DNA of 35,814 bases. It comes from Paenibacillus sp. FJAT-29882. GTDB lineage: Bacteria > Bacillota > Bacilli > Bacillales > DSM-1321. This document shows positions 7,946 to 16,017 of the stretch, piece by piece (the first letter of the stretch is position 1; every line of letters begins with the position of its first letter). The position numbers were made by a program, and so were the translations under genes. Below the pieces are notes generated by a model that made no database searches, was not told the DNA's origin, and was given only the letters and a program-made list of their open reading frames with translations. The stretch is taken from the NCBI RefSeq assembly GCF_001510645.1, contig NZ_LMVB01000010.1:1-35814 (forward strand). The letters are read 5' to 3'.

Positions 7946-8069
7946 AACTTCCTCCTTAATTTTCACTATATTCTTCAATTTTCCATGATAGCCTCAAGTG
8001 CCCGTTATTGAATCAATAAAGACTCATTTTATTTTGGAAATCTAGAAATTATTAGTTTTACAAGTATAA

Positions 8070-8097
8070 GTAACACATTTTCACAAAAAAATAACAC
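8070..8097. promoter_or_regulatory. NikR-like site upstream of nikR
   Basis: GTAACAC, 14 bases, ATAACAC. The half-sites match those of the GTGTTAC-N13/14-GTAACAC motif described for NikR outside enterics, but here both face the same way. The site at 14293 has the same arrangement and shares a central CACAAA. It lies 125 bases upstream of nikR, suggesting autoregulation (inference). Confidence 0.45.
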
Positions 8098-8237
8098 GAT
8101 AAGGCTGAATTTAATTTGCTACAAGAGTAAAATGACATATCTAATCTACCATGACGAAGTTACTTAATCAATAATCCTCCTATATGTAGATAATGGGCTT
8201 CTAAATTGATCATAGTATTATTTAATTAACAAATTGT

Positions 8238-8262
8238 AGCCCTCCTCTCCAAGAGGAGGGCT
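8238..8262. terminator. GC-rich hairpin downstream of the nik operon
   Basis: An 11-bp perfect stem, AGCCCTCCTCT (8238-8248) and AGAGGAGGGCT (8252-8262), with a 3-base loop. A weak T-rich tail (TTTAATATT) follows on the plus strand and none on the minus strand. It lies about 285 bases after the last nik gene and before nikR, so it may insulate the two; direction is uncertain. Confidence 0.5.
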
Positions 8263-8547
8263 TTAATATTACATTTCATTCTAAAATTACGCTAATCTCA
8301 GGTAATTCCTTTTCTCCTTATTCCAGCATATTTGTATCGCCTGTCTTTTCCCGCTGCCAATCTCTTGTTGCACGTGTTACCATGCTTCGCTACACTTTGT
8401 AAAATTCCTTCCCGTTTTGAAACAATCGGTAAAAGCGTCTTACAACATCTCGAAATACCATCCTATATGATCCATAACTTGTTACTCAATTGACAAATAA
8501 CAATACAGTACCATTCTGACCGCTTATGAACCGTTAGTTTTAGTTGA
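8263..8547. other. Gene-free stretch after the nik operon
   Basis: About 285 bases with no supportable gene. Minus-strand translation shows a short coding-like patch (WQREKTGD) broken by stops, which may be a decayed gene remnant. No family was recognised. Confidence 0.3.
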
Positions 8548-9306
8548 TTAAACATTAAATGGAATAACCGAATATAAGAGTCTTCTGGCGTACTCGTTTT
8601 GAACATCGGTAAGATTACTTGTTGCAATTTGTTCTACAATTTGTCCATTATGCAAAAACATTACTTTATCACACAAATGTGCAACTGCTTGTAAGTCATG
8701 AGCAATGAATAAAATCGTCATATTCATTTCCTTCTTAATTTTGTAGAATAGATCCATTATTTGTGCTTGTATAGAAACATCGAGCGAACTAATCGCTTCA
8801 TCAAGAATCAATAATCTAGGATGCATACTGATGGCTCTAGCAATGCACACTCTTTGTAATTGCCCACCACTTAATTCATGTGGATAACGGTTTGCAATCG
8901 ATAAAGGTAGTCCTACCTTTTCTAATAAATGTTCCACTTTACCATGAATCCCTTCATTTTCACCAAATGCTTTAAGTAGTTCACCAATGACATCACTTAT
9001 TTTATAACGTGGATTAGCCGATGAAGTATAATCTTGAAAAACGACACTCATTTGTCCCTTATTTTCTTTAATCCATTCTGATACCCTTTTACCTTCAATG
9101 AATATACTACCTTTATCTGCCTTTTCAAGTCCTAATATTAATCGACTTATTGTACTTTTTCCGCTGCCGCTTTCTCCAACTAAACCCACACATTCACCAG
9201 CACGGATAGAAAAAGAGACACCATTTAGCACATTCAATCTTTCTCTTCTAAAACCATTTCCAGTTTTTTTATAACTCCTATAAACTTCCCTTACCTCAAG
9301 CATCAT
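8548..9306 (-). CDS. nikE: Nickel/peptide ABC transporter ATPase, NikE-like
   Basis: A 252-aa ABC ATPase of the oligopeptide/nickel (OppF/NikE) branch, one of two motor subunits on the cytoplasmic face. Walker A is GESGSGKST (about residues 44-52), the Q-loop region VVFQDY, signature LSGGQLQR, Walker B RLLILDEAISSLD and switch histidine in FIAHDL. It starts with overlapping ATGATG, the first ATG sharing ATGA with the end of the upstream ATPase gene, so translation is coupled. It is the last gene of the operon. Family members carry peptides, nickel or metallophores; nickel is favoured by nearby nikR. Confidence 0.88.
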   Translation of the reverse strand: MMLEVREVYRSYKKTGNGFRRERLNVLNGVSFSIRAGECVGLVGESGSGKSTISRLILGLEKADKGSIFIEGKRVSEWIKENKGQMSVVFQDYTSSANPRYKISDVIGELLKAFGENEGIHGKVEHLLEKVGLPLSIANRYPHELSGGQLQRVCIARAISMHPRLLILDEAISSLDVSIQAQIMDLFYKIKKEMNMTILFIAHDLQAVAHLCDKVMFLHNGQIVEQIATSNLTDVQNEYARRLLYSVIPFNV

Positions 9307-10115
9307 ACATGATCCTTTCTCATAGCCTCTGTAAAGGACTTCGTTAATTGTACTCTAGTATTGACTAAATACCGTGTATATTCGTGCTTAGGCTGTGAAA
9401 ATACATCTTTAACTTCTCCATACTCCACTTGTTTTCCGTCCTTCATAACAAGTACAGTTTGTGCTAGTCTTTGTACGACTCCAAGGTCGTGTGAAATAAA
9501 AATAACTGCTGTGTCTAATTCACTTCTCAACCTTTGAAACTCTTTTACAACTTCATTTTGATTTATTGAGTCCAGCGCTGTAGTTGGTTCATCTGCAATA
9601 ATAATATCAGGCTTAACTGCTATAGCTATGGCAATCATACAACGTTGAAGCATACCACCTGAAAGTTGATGGGGATATTTTTTTAAGACTTGTACTGGTT
9701 CTTTAATATGCATCTTATTAAGTTCCACAATGGAGATTTTTTCGGCTTCTTTTTTCGAAATTTCGAGGTTTTCACATAATGTTTCGCTCATTTGACTTCC
9801 TATTGTAGATAATGGATCAAAAGCAGACATAGCATCTTGTAAGATCATACAAATACGTTTGCCCCTAATTTTTCTAATTTCATTACTTTTCAATTGAAAT
9901 AAATCTTTTCCGTCAAAATGAGCAGCGCCAGTTACTTTTAACGAAGGATGAATCAATCCTAATATAGCCTTTGAAGTCATAGATTTCCCACTGCCGCTTT
10001 CCCCTACAATTCCGATACAACTATTACGTTCTAACGTAAAACTTACATTCTTCACGATTACTACGTTTTTTCGTTTATCTGTAACGGTTAAGTTTATTAC
10101 TTCTAACAAGCTCAA
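9303..10115 (-). CDS. nikD: Nickel/peptide ABC transporter ATPase, NikD-like
   Basis: A 270-aa ABC ATPase of the OppD/NikD branch, partner of the gene downstream. Walker A is GESGSGKSM (about residues 37-45), the Q-loop segment MILQDAMSAFDP, signature LSGGMLQR, Walker B PDIIIADEPTTALD and the H-loop FISHDL. The start is TTG at 10115 with GAGGTG upstream, weaker than its neighbours, which may tune subunit amounts. It lies 6 bases after the permease gene at 10122 and overlaps the next ATPase by 4 bases. Confidence 0.88.
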   Translation of the reverse strand: MSLLEVINLTVTDKRKNVVIVKNVSFTLERNSCIGIVGESGSGKSMTSKAILGLIHPSLKVTGAAHFDGKDLFQLKSNEIRKIRGKRICMILQDAMSAFDPLSTIGSQMSETLCENLEISKKEAEKISIVELNKMHIKEPVQVLKKYPHQLSGGMLQRCMIAIAIAVKPDIIIADEPTTALDSINQNEVVKEFQRLRSELDTAVIFISHDLGVVQRLAQTVLVMKDGKQVEYGEVKDVFSQPKHEYTRYLVNTRVQLTKSFTEAMRKDHV

Positions 10116-10121
10116 TGGATA

Positions 10122-10958
10122 TCACCTCATTTTATTTACACGCTTAGTATTGAATGCATCTTGTAAACTATCTCCTAGAAAATTAAATGCCGCCACTACT
10201 AATAGTATGGCTATTCCTGGTGCTAGCATTTGATAAGGGTACATAATCATAACGTTTTTTGCTTCATTTAGCATCATACCCCATTCAGCGGTTGGAGCTT
10301 GTACTCCTAATCCTAAAAAAGAAAGAGCTGAAATAATGAGTATGACCGAACCAGTATCAAGAGTGGCTAAGACAGATATCTCTCCGGCTGCGCCCGGTAT
10401 AATATGAGTTTTCACTATGTGCCCTGTGCTACACCCTGATACTTTAGCAAAACGAACATAATTTTTATCGGTATACTTTAAAACAATTGTCCGAACCATA
10501 CGTGTATACCAGGCCCACTTTGCAATAATATTGGCTAAAACCACATTAAAAAGTCCCGGACCCATCATACCGACAATTGCCAGAATCATGACTTCACTTG
10601 GAAAGGATAAAAACACATCACATATTCTCATAATAACTTCATCCACTTTGCCACGTAAAAGCCCAGCAAGAATCCCAAGCAACGTACCAATTAATATCGT
10701 CATAGCCATGGTTAGTAAAGAAAGAAAAACAGTTATACGAATACCATATAGCAATCTGGACAGGATACAACGTCCGAGCTGATCAGTGCCTAACGGATAA
10801 GTCATACTTATTCCTGCAAATTTTTCTTTTACGTTCATTTCAATTGGGCTATGGGGTGCAATAACTGGTGCGAATACCCCTGCTAATAATACAAGGAATA
10901 AAAATCCTAGACATACCATAGCGAGACGATCATTTTTTAATCTGTTTATAACCCCCAC
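10122..10958 (-). CDS. nikC: Nickel/peptide ABC transporter permease, NikC-like
   Basis: A 278-aa inner-membrane permease of the OppC/NikC family. An N-terminal membrane segment (MVCLGFLFLVLLAGVFAPVIAPH) is followed by the family block YPLGTDQLGRCILSRLLYGIR, several hydrophobic helices and the cytoplasmic EAA-like loop (YVRFAKVSGCSTGHIVKTHIIPG) that docks on the ATPases. The start is GTG at 10958, two bases after the stop of the NikB-like gene, with AGAGGCG upstream. It forms the translocation pore with the NikB-like subunit. Confidence 0.88.
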   Translation of the reverse strand: MGVINRLKNDRLAMVCLGFLFLVLLAGVFAPVIAPHSPIEMNVKEKFAGISMTYPLGTDQLGRCILSRLLYGIRITVFLSLLTMAMTILIGTLLGILAGLLRGKVDEVIMRICDVFLSFPSEVMILAIVGMMGPGLFNVVLANIIAKWAWYTRMVRTIVLKYTDKNYVRFAKVSGCSTGHIVKTHIIPGAAGEISVLATLDTGSVILIISALSFLGLGVQAPTAEWGMMLNEAKNVMIMYPYQMLAPGIAILLVVAAFNFLGDSLQDAFNTKRVNKMR

Positions 10959-10960
10959 AA

Positions 10961-11890
10961 TTACGCCTCTTTTCTCATTCTTGGATCCAATAACGAAGTA
11001 ATAATATCTACGAGAAAATTAAACACTACAAATAATACAGCCATAAGAAGTACATACGCTTGAATGATTGGATAATCATGATTAAATATCGCCGTCACAC
11101 ATAGTCTACCTACTCCTGGCCATGCAAATATGTTTTCTACTATTACTGTACCTGCTATTAGCTTTGGAATAGACATCCCCAGTGCTGCAATAGATGATTG
11201 AAGAGAATTCTTAAAAATATGTTGTAATATCTTTCGTTCCTTTAAACCACGGGCTTTTGCATAGAGTACATAATTCTCTAGTTTGTTTTGTACCATGTTG
11301 TTACGTAAAAGTCTTACATAAGTAGATATATAAGCAAGTGATAATGTAACTGCTGGAAGTATGACTGAACTTGGCGTCTCCATTCCACTTGTAGGTAATA
11401 AGTTCAACTTTACTGCAAATAACCACATGAGAAGTAGCCCTACCCAAAAGCCCGGTATAGCTTCACCCACAAAGACAATCCCTCTTATTATTCGATCTAC
11501 TATGCTACCTTCATATACCGTACACAGTACAGCTGCTATAATGCTAACGAAAATAATGATGAACAGTGACACAAATGCTAAGTGAAGAGTTGCTGGAATC
11601 GCTAGTTTCATTTCGTCAATAACGGGTTTGTTGGTAATATAACTGTTACCAAAGTCACCATGCAGACTATTTGTAATCCACGTGGTATATCTTTCTATAA
11701 AAGATTTGTCCAAACCTAGTTCTTTACGCATTTCTGCTACTGCTTCTTTTGTTGGCGTAACTTCATTTACACGAAGCGCTACTTCTGCCGGGTCACTTGG
11801 ACTAAGGTTAATCAATATAAAAGATAAAAATGATATACCTATTAGTATAGGTAGTATACTTAGCAATCTTTTTATAATGTAATTTTCCAT
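10961..11890 (-). CDS. nikB: Nickel/peptide ABC transporter permease, NikB-like
   Basis: A 309-aa permease of the OppB/NikB family: N-terminal helix with IIKRLLSILPILIGISFLSF, the conserved LSPSDPAE, periplasm-facing segment with LGLDKSFIERYTTWI, further helices and the cytoplasmic loop YVLYAKARGLKERKILQHIFKNS. It ends in the typical DPRMRKEA tail. Start ATG at 11890. A stem-loop at 11921-11948 separates it from the binding-protein gene, so it is probably expressed less than that gene. Confidence 0.9.
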   Translation of the reverse strand: MENYIIKRLLSILPILIGISFLSFILINLSPSDPAEVALRVNEVTPTKEAVAEMRKELGLDKSFIERYTTWITNSLHGDFGNSYITNKPVIDEMKLAIPATLHLAFVSLFIIIFVSIIAAVLCTVYEGSIVDRIIRGIVFVGEAIPGFWVGLLLMWLFAVKLNLLPTSGMETPSSVILPAVTLSLAYISTYVRLLRNNMVQNKLENYVLYAKARGLKERKILQHIFKNSLQSSIAALGMSIPKLIAGTVIVENIFAWPGVGRLCVTAIFNHDYPIIQAYVLLMAVLFVVFNFLVDIITSLLDPRMRKEA

Positions 11891-11920
11891 ATGCTCTCTT
11901 TGATTCTCCCTAAATAATTG

Positions 11921-11948
11921 AAAAGGCAGATTTAAGGATCTGCCTTTT
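11921..11948 (-). terminator. Intra-operon attenuator hairpin after nikA
   Basis: AAAAGGCAGAT (11921-11931) and ATCTGCCTTTT (11938-11948) form an 11-bp perfect stem with a 6-base loop, ending in TTTT on the minus strand. It lies between the binding-protein and first permease genes. Such hairpins commonly let excess binding-protein mRNA accumulate while allowing partial read-through. Confidence 0.7.
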
Positions 11949-11958
11949 CAACATCTAA

Positions 11959-13554
11959 TTATTTTTCGAAATACATTTTTTCGAAAGGTATCTCGTATTG
12001 GGAAACGTTAAATGTTACTCCTTTTAACTCTGGAACATGGACAGCTTTTGTACGTGAATACGTAAGTGGAATATATACACCTTCATCATGTATATACCTT
12101 AAAATATCAGCATACATATTCTTACGTTTCACCTCATTAGACTCGATCATAACAGCTGTAATCGTACTATCTAACCATTCTTTTTTATCCAGTCCTATTT
12201 GCGCTTGATAATCGCCATGTGCCGGGATTCTCCAAGAAGATAAATAAGATTGAGGGTCATATGGTGTCCCCCACGATAATGAGTACATCAAATCAAAGTC
12301 ACCTGATTTTTGTCGATCTAAAAATGCTTGTTTTTCTTCACCTATTATTTTCAAATTCACTCCTACATTTTTCATATCATTTTGGATGAATTCGCTTATT
12401 GTTTTCTCTTGAGCATTATCAGAGTTATAGTAAATGGTAACCTCTAATTTTTTCCCATCTTTATATCGATAATGATCTTTTCCTAATGGCCAACCAGCCG
12501 CTTCTAAAAGTTTATTTGCTTTATCAGGATTAAACGTTCTTGCCTTTAAATTCACATTACTGTAAGGAACGGTTGGTGAAAGTAACGTATTTGCAACGGA
12601 TTCGGATCCATTTAAGATCTCATCTGCGATTGACTTTTTATCAATTGCATATTGAAATGCCTCACGAACTTTAAGATCACCCGTAATTGGCTTGTTTGAA
12701 TTTAATAAAATAGCTCGAGAAGCAATCGGCTTACTTATTTCCGTATTATATTTACCTTGTTCTTCCAATGCTTTGAATGAGTCAATATCGATCATGTCTC
12801 CGTCCGCTCCGAAAATCAGATCAATTTCTCCCTTTTCAAGCGCAAGAAGGATTGTTTGTGGATCAGGCATAACCTTCCATTTTATTGTGTTAACTTTTGA
12901 CTTTTCTCCCCAGTAATTTTCATTAGCGTTAAATACAGCATATTGTCCTTCTTTATGTTCAGATAAAACCCAAGGACCAGTTCCTGCATAGCTTTTAACA
13001 CCATTTTTTGTTTTTCCATCTATAAACGATTTTGGTGAAATAAATCTAAACGGACGAGTGAGTCCTAATTCTGTTAGAGTTGGATAGTATTGATGCTTTA
13101 GTACAAGTTTATATGTATATTCATCCACTACCACGTTTTCTTTTATCTCATTCACCATATCAAGCCACGCATGACGCTCAATATTATCTAAAACCGCATC
13201 CATATTCAACTTTACAGCTTCTGCGTTAAATGGTTCTCCATCTGTAAATGTAACACCTTTTCTTAAATGGAATGTATACTCTAATCCGTCTTTTGAAATA
13301 TCCCAACTTTCAGCTAAAGCAGGTTTAACACCCTCGTCTGTATTTACAACAAGAGATTCAAACACCATATTTTGTGCAGCCATTTCTCCACTATACAAAT
13401 GTGGATTTATATCGCGTATGTCTTTTGTACTTGCATATACGATTTCATCGCGTGTACGCTCTTCTTCTTTTGATTCGTTTTTCCCCTGACATCCTGCTAC
13501 GAATAGAATTAGCAAGCAGAGTAATAACATCATATTTATTTTTACCTTTTTCAC
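11959..13554 (-). CDS. nikA: Nickel ABC transporter substrate-binding lipoprotein, NikA-like
   Basis: A 531-aa solute-binding protein of the peptide/nickel family (SBP_bac_5). An N-terminal lipoprotein signal ends at AGCQGK with lipidated Cys22, anchoring it on the outer face of the membrane. NikA-type features include INPHLYSGEMAAQNMVFESLV, PALAESWDISKDGLEYTFHLRKGVTFTDGEPFNAEAV, the block AGTGPWVL and KVREAFQYAIDKKSI. Start GTG at 13554 with AAAGGAG 8 bases upstream. It delivers nickel, alone or as a complex, to the NikBC channel. A related staphylopine-type metal-chelate receptor (CntA) is the main alternative; nearby nikR favours nickel. Confidence 0.88.
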   Translation of the reverse strand: MKKVKINMMLLLCLLILFVAGCQGKNESKEEERTRDEIVYASTKDIRDINPHLYSGEMAAQNMVFESLVVNTDEGVKPALAESWDISKDGLEYTFHLRKGVTFTDGEPFNAEAVKLNMDAVLDNIERHAWLDMVNEIKENVVVDEYTYKLVLKHQYYPTLTELGLTRPFRFISPKSFIDGKTKNGVKSYAGTGPWVLSEHKEGQYAVFNANENYWGEKSKVNTIKWKVMPDPQTILLALEKGEIDLIFGADGDMIDIDSFKALEEQGKYNTEISKPIASRAILLNSNKPITGDLKVREAFQYAIDKKSIADEILNGSESVANTLLSPTVPYSNVNLKARTFNPDKANKLLEAAGWPLGKDHYRYKDGKKLEVTIYYNSDNAQEKTISEFIQNDMKNVGVNLKIIGEEKQAFLDRQKSGDFDLMYSLSWGTPYDPQSYLSSWRIPAHGDYQAQIGLDKKEWLDSTITAVMIESNEVKRKNMYADILRYIHDEGVYIPLTYSRTKAVHVPELKGVTFNVSQYEIPFEKMYFEK

Positions 13555-13590
13555 TTTGTTAACTCCTTTAATATAAAGATTTAATCAGGA

Positions 13591-14115
13591 TCATATTTTC
13601 CTATCCATATGTACCGTATTCCAAACTGGATCGTCTTCAGCTAATCTCTCTTCAAAACCTTTAGCTTTCCAAAACGGAATAGCTCCAGGAAGAAACGGAT
13701 GTGTATGTAAATATAGCTTCTGATAGCCCATATACCCACAAAAACATAAGGCTTTATTAAATAATAACGTCCCAATACCTAATCTCCTATATTTCGAATC
13801 AATGTAGCACTTTACGATTTCTGCAGTTGGAATTTGTTTATAAAACTGCTGCAACTGGCCAAACCTTCCATCATATGGACAGATACCGATTGTTCCTAAC
13901 ACTGTTCCATCTTCAAAAAAAGCGGCATAAACCGCTGAATTTTCCCGTTGAATATAATGTTGATCAAAATGGATCAGATCAGGTGGAATTTGATCCTCGG
14001 ATAACATCGGAAAAATTTCTTTACGAATCCTCATCATAAATTCTATTATCTGACTGATGTCACTTTCTTGAACTTTTTTAATCGTGTATGGCTGTTGTAT
14101 TTTCATTTCTATCAT
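13591..14115 (-). CDS. GNAT-family N-acetyltransferase
   Basis: A 174-aa GNAT acyltransferase. The core has GTIGICPY, then EIVKCYIDSKYRRLGIGTLLFNKAL, where RRLGIG is the acetyl-CoA pyrophosphate loop, and a C-terminal LYLHTHPFLPGAIPFWKAKGFEE, typical of the final GNAT strands. It is the first gene of the nik operon, 37 bases ahead of nikA. Its substrate is unknown. Sitting at the head of a nickel uptake operon behind a NikR-like site, it could modify a nickel ligand or a small metabolite (inference). Start ATG at 14115 with AAAAGGG close upstream. Confidence 0.85.
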   Translation of the reverse strand: MIEMKIQQPYTIKKVQESDISQIIEFMMRIRKEIFPMLSEDQIPPDLIHFDQHYIQRENSAVYAAFFEDGTVLGTIGICPYDGRFGQLQQFYKQIPTAEIVKCYIDSKYRRLGIGTLLFNKALCFCGYMGYQKLYLHTHPFLPGAIPFWKAKGFEERLAEDDPVWNTVHMDRKI

Positions 14116-14292
14116 ACATCCCTTTTCCTAATTTCATTTCAACAACCCTACTTTCTCAATAATTCTATACCCTAGTACTATTTAGCATGGCTTAAAGCAA
14201 ATATAATCCTTTTTAAATTTGGAAATCTTCGTTCATTTTTTCCTTTCTGAAGTTATTATGGGACATCCTTGATGAAGGTGGGGTATTTCCTG

Positions 14293-14320
14293 GTAACACG
14301 ATTACACAAATTCGTAACAC
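14293..14320. promoter_or_regulatory. NikR-like site before the nik operon
   Basis: GTAACAC, 14 bases (containing ACACAAA), GTAACAC. Spacing and half-site sequence match the other two candidates, but as at 8070 the halves are in direct orientation. It lies about 25-50 bases downstream of the predicted start point of the minus-strand nik promoter, where a bound repressor would block transcription. Confidence 0.5.
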
Positions 14321-14351
14321 GTTTTTTCGTGTTTAACGAGCAGATTATTAT

Positions 14352-14380
14352 ATACTATAATCCAAACATCCATTATTCAA
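14352..14380 (-). promoter_or_regulatory. Candidate promoter of the GNAT-nik operon
   Basis: On the minus strand, TTGAAT (14375-14380) and TAGTAT (14352-14357) are spaced by 17 bases, a moderate match to a vegetative sigma-A promoter. The only minus-strand genes downstream are the GNAT gene and nikABCDE, leaving a leader of about 230 bases. Confidence 0.4.
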
Positions 14381-14518
14381 GCCTTATGACATGATTTTTT
14401 TTAAAAAAATTTGTTTTTTTATTTAAAATTAGTTATTGTTCAATGGTATCACGAAATAATTTGGGTATTATGCAAATTACTTGGCTCTTTTTTAACAATT
14501 AATTCTTCACCTATTACA

Positions 14519-14546
14519 GTGTTACAAATTTATGAAAATATAACAC
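14519..14546. promoter_or_regulatory. Palindromic NikR-like operator
   Basis: GTGTTAC, 14 bases, ATAACAC: an inverted-repeat match, with one deviation, to the GTGTTAC-N13/14-GTAACAC consensus reported for NikR of Geobacter and relatives. It lies about 195 bases before the reductase gene and 400 bases before the GNAT-nik operon, so it could serve either direction. Confidence 0.6.
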
Positions 14547-14741
14547 GTATTCACAGTGAATAATAGATGGATTCTCTATATTTAAGGCATTAAATATACG
14601 GCCTATTCTCGAAGCCTGGTTGTAGCACATTTACTGTTAAAAATGAGTTGAACATGATTATTTATAATGAAAAAAAGCCAGATTAAGTATCTATTTACTG
14701 ACTATAGGTAAAATGGGATTAGAAAAAAGGAGAAATCATAA

Positions 14742-15737
14742 ATGAAGGATTATCAAATAATGTATGATGTTGTCATTATCGGTGGAGGACCATGCGGCTT
14801 AGCTACCGGCCTTGCCCTTCAAGAAAAAGGGATTAGTTATGTAATTGTTGAAAAGGAAGCGATTGTGAATTCCATTGTTAATTGTCCGTTAGATATGCGC
14901 TTCTACAGTACTTCAGACCGTCTGGAAATTGGGAATATCCCCTTCCTATCTCAAGAAGTACGACCGACACGAACTGAGCTGTTAAAATATTATCGCCTTG
15001 TTACAGAACGGCAAGCTGTTAATATTAAATGCTTTCAAAAAGTTAATCATGTTTCAAAAGACACGGATTCTTTTACAGTACATGCCGTAGATCGTATGGG
15101 AACAAACATTTCCTATCAAGCCCGTATGATTGTTATGGCTACTGGAATCTTTGATCATCCAAAAAGGATGGATGTTGACGGGGAAAACATGACGAAAGTT
15201 ATGCATTATTACAAAGAAGGGCATTCCTTCCATGGACAAGACGTAACCGTAGTAGGAGGTAAAAACTCTGCTGTCGAAGCAGCTATCGATCTTTATCGCA
15301 ACGGGGCACGTGTTTCACTTGTCCATCGTGGAGACACTGTTTACGAAGGAATTAAACCTTCTTTACTTTTAGATATCCGAAATTTTATCGAAAAAGAAAA
15401 AATTAAATTTTATCCCAAATCCAGTGTCGAGGAGATAAATGATACATCAGTTAGTTTACATACCCCCGCGGGATTGGTCACGATTCCAAATGACTATGTA
15501 TTTTCACTAATTGGATATCAACCCGATACAACGATGCTTCAAAATATCGGAATTGAAATTGATCCTTCTACATTAGTGCCTACCTTTAATCCTGAAACTT
15601 ATGAAACAAACGTTGATAACGTCTTTCTTGCAGGTGTTGTAACAGGAGGCATTACAAATCGTGTTTATATTGAAGATGGACGATTTCACGGATTAAAAAT
15701 TGCAGAAGAAATTGAACAACGTCTGAATTACAAATAA
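14742..15737 (+). CDS. YpdA/Bdr-like bacillithiol disulfide reductase
   Basis: A 331-aa FAD/NADPH-dependent oxidoreductase of the YpdA (Bdr) family, which reduces oxidised bacillithiol in Firmicutes. The N-terminal FAD-binding IIGGGPCGLATG carries the family cysteine at residue 18; EKEAIVNSIVNCPLDMRFYSTSDRLEIGNIPF is the YpdA hallmark region. A second Rossmann site, VTVVGGKNSAVEAAIDLYRNGARVSLVHRG, binds NADPH, and the C-terminal NVFLAGVVTGG contacts FAD. The start ATG at 14742 has AAGGAG 9 bases upstream. It is divergent from the nik operon and shares its control region, suggesting regulation by nickel or thiol stress. A chromosomal copy is normal in Bacillaceae, so this is likely an extra paralogue. 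Confidence 0.88.
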   Translation: MKDYQIMYDVVIIGGGPCGLATGLALQEKGISYVIVEKEAIVNSIVNCPLDMRFYSTSDRLEIGNIPFLSQEVRPTRTELLKYYRLVTERQAVNIKCFQKVNHVSKDTDSFTVHAVDRMGTNISYQARMIVMATGIFDHPKRMDVDGENMTKVMHYYKEGHSFHGQDVTVVGGKNSAVEAAIDLYRNGARVSLVHRGDTVYEGIKPSLLLDIRNFIEKEKIKFYPKSSVEEINDTSVSLHTPAGLVTIPNDYVFSLIGYQPDTTMLQNIGIEIDPSTLVPTFNPETYETNVDNVFLAGVVTGGITNRVYIEDGRFHGLKIAEEIEQRLNYK

Positions 15738-15755
15738 TAGTTTACGAAGAGATTA

Positions 15756-15790
15756 AGACACATTTTGACTATGTGTCTATTCTCTTTTTG
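15756..15790 (+). terminator. Rho-independent terminator of the reductase gene
   Basis: AGACACAT (15756-15763) and ATGTGTCT (15771-15778) pair perfectly around a 7-base loop, followed by ATTCTCTTTTT. It lies 19 bases after the stop codon. Confidence 0.85.
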
Positions 15791-15932
15791 AAGCGATACA
15801 TCCAGCAAAAAAACACATGGACAAACACTTAAAATTTCAAACCCCTGATATGTTCTTTATTGTGGCCTCTTTATATGTTTAAAAAGAGAATCAACTCGTT
15901 TTTACGCGTGAATTCTTCCCATATTTTTAACA

Positions 15933-15978
15933 AAACCAGACATTAAGCCTGTGAAATCATCCGCTTAACGTCTGGTTT
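15933..15978 (-). terminator. Terminator of the conjugation operon
   Basis: A 16-base stem, AAACCAGACATTAAGC (15933-15948) and GCTTAACGTCTGGTTT (15963-15978), with one non-Watson-Crick pair and a 14-base loop. Read on the minus strand it ends in GGTTTTGTT. It follows the last conjugation gene by about 40 bases. Confidence 0.75.
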
Positions 15979-16017
15979 CCCTATTATTCCTGAATATCAA
16001 AGAGACTTCTATTATTT

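Noticed and set aside
7526..7978. Longer NikR start at 7978
   Set aside because: The ATG at 7945 has an ideal AAGGAGG upstream and gives the usual NikR length; the upstream 11 codons have no ribosome binding site.
10450..10480. AACATAA followed by TATCGGTAT, resembling an Xer site
   Set aside because: The distance between the half-sites is too short for the 11-6-11 layout and it lies inside the NikC-like coding sequence, so it is chance.
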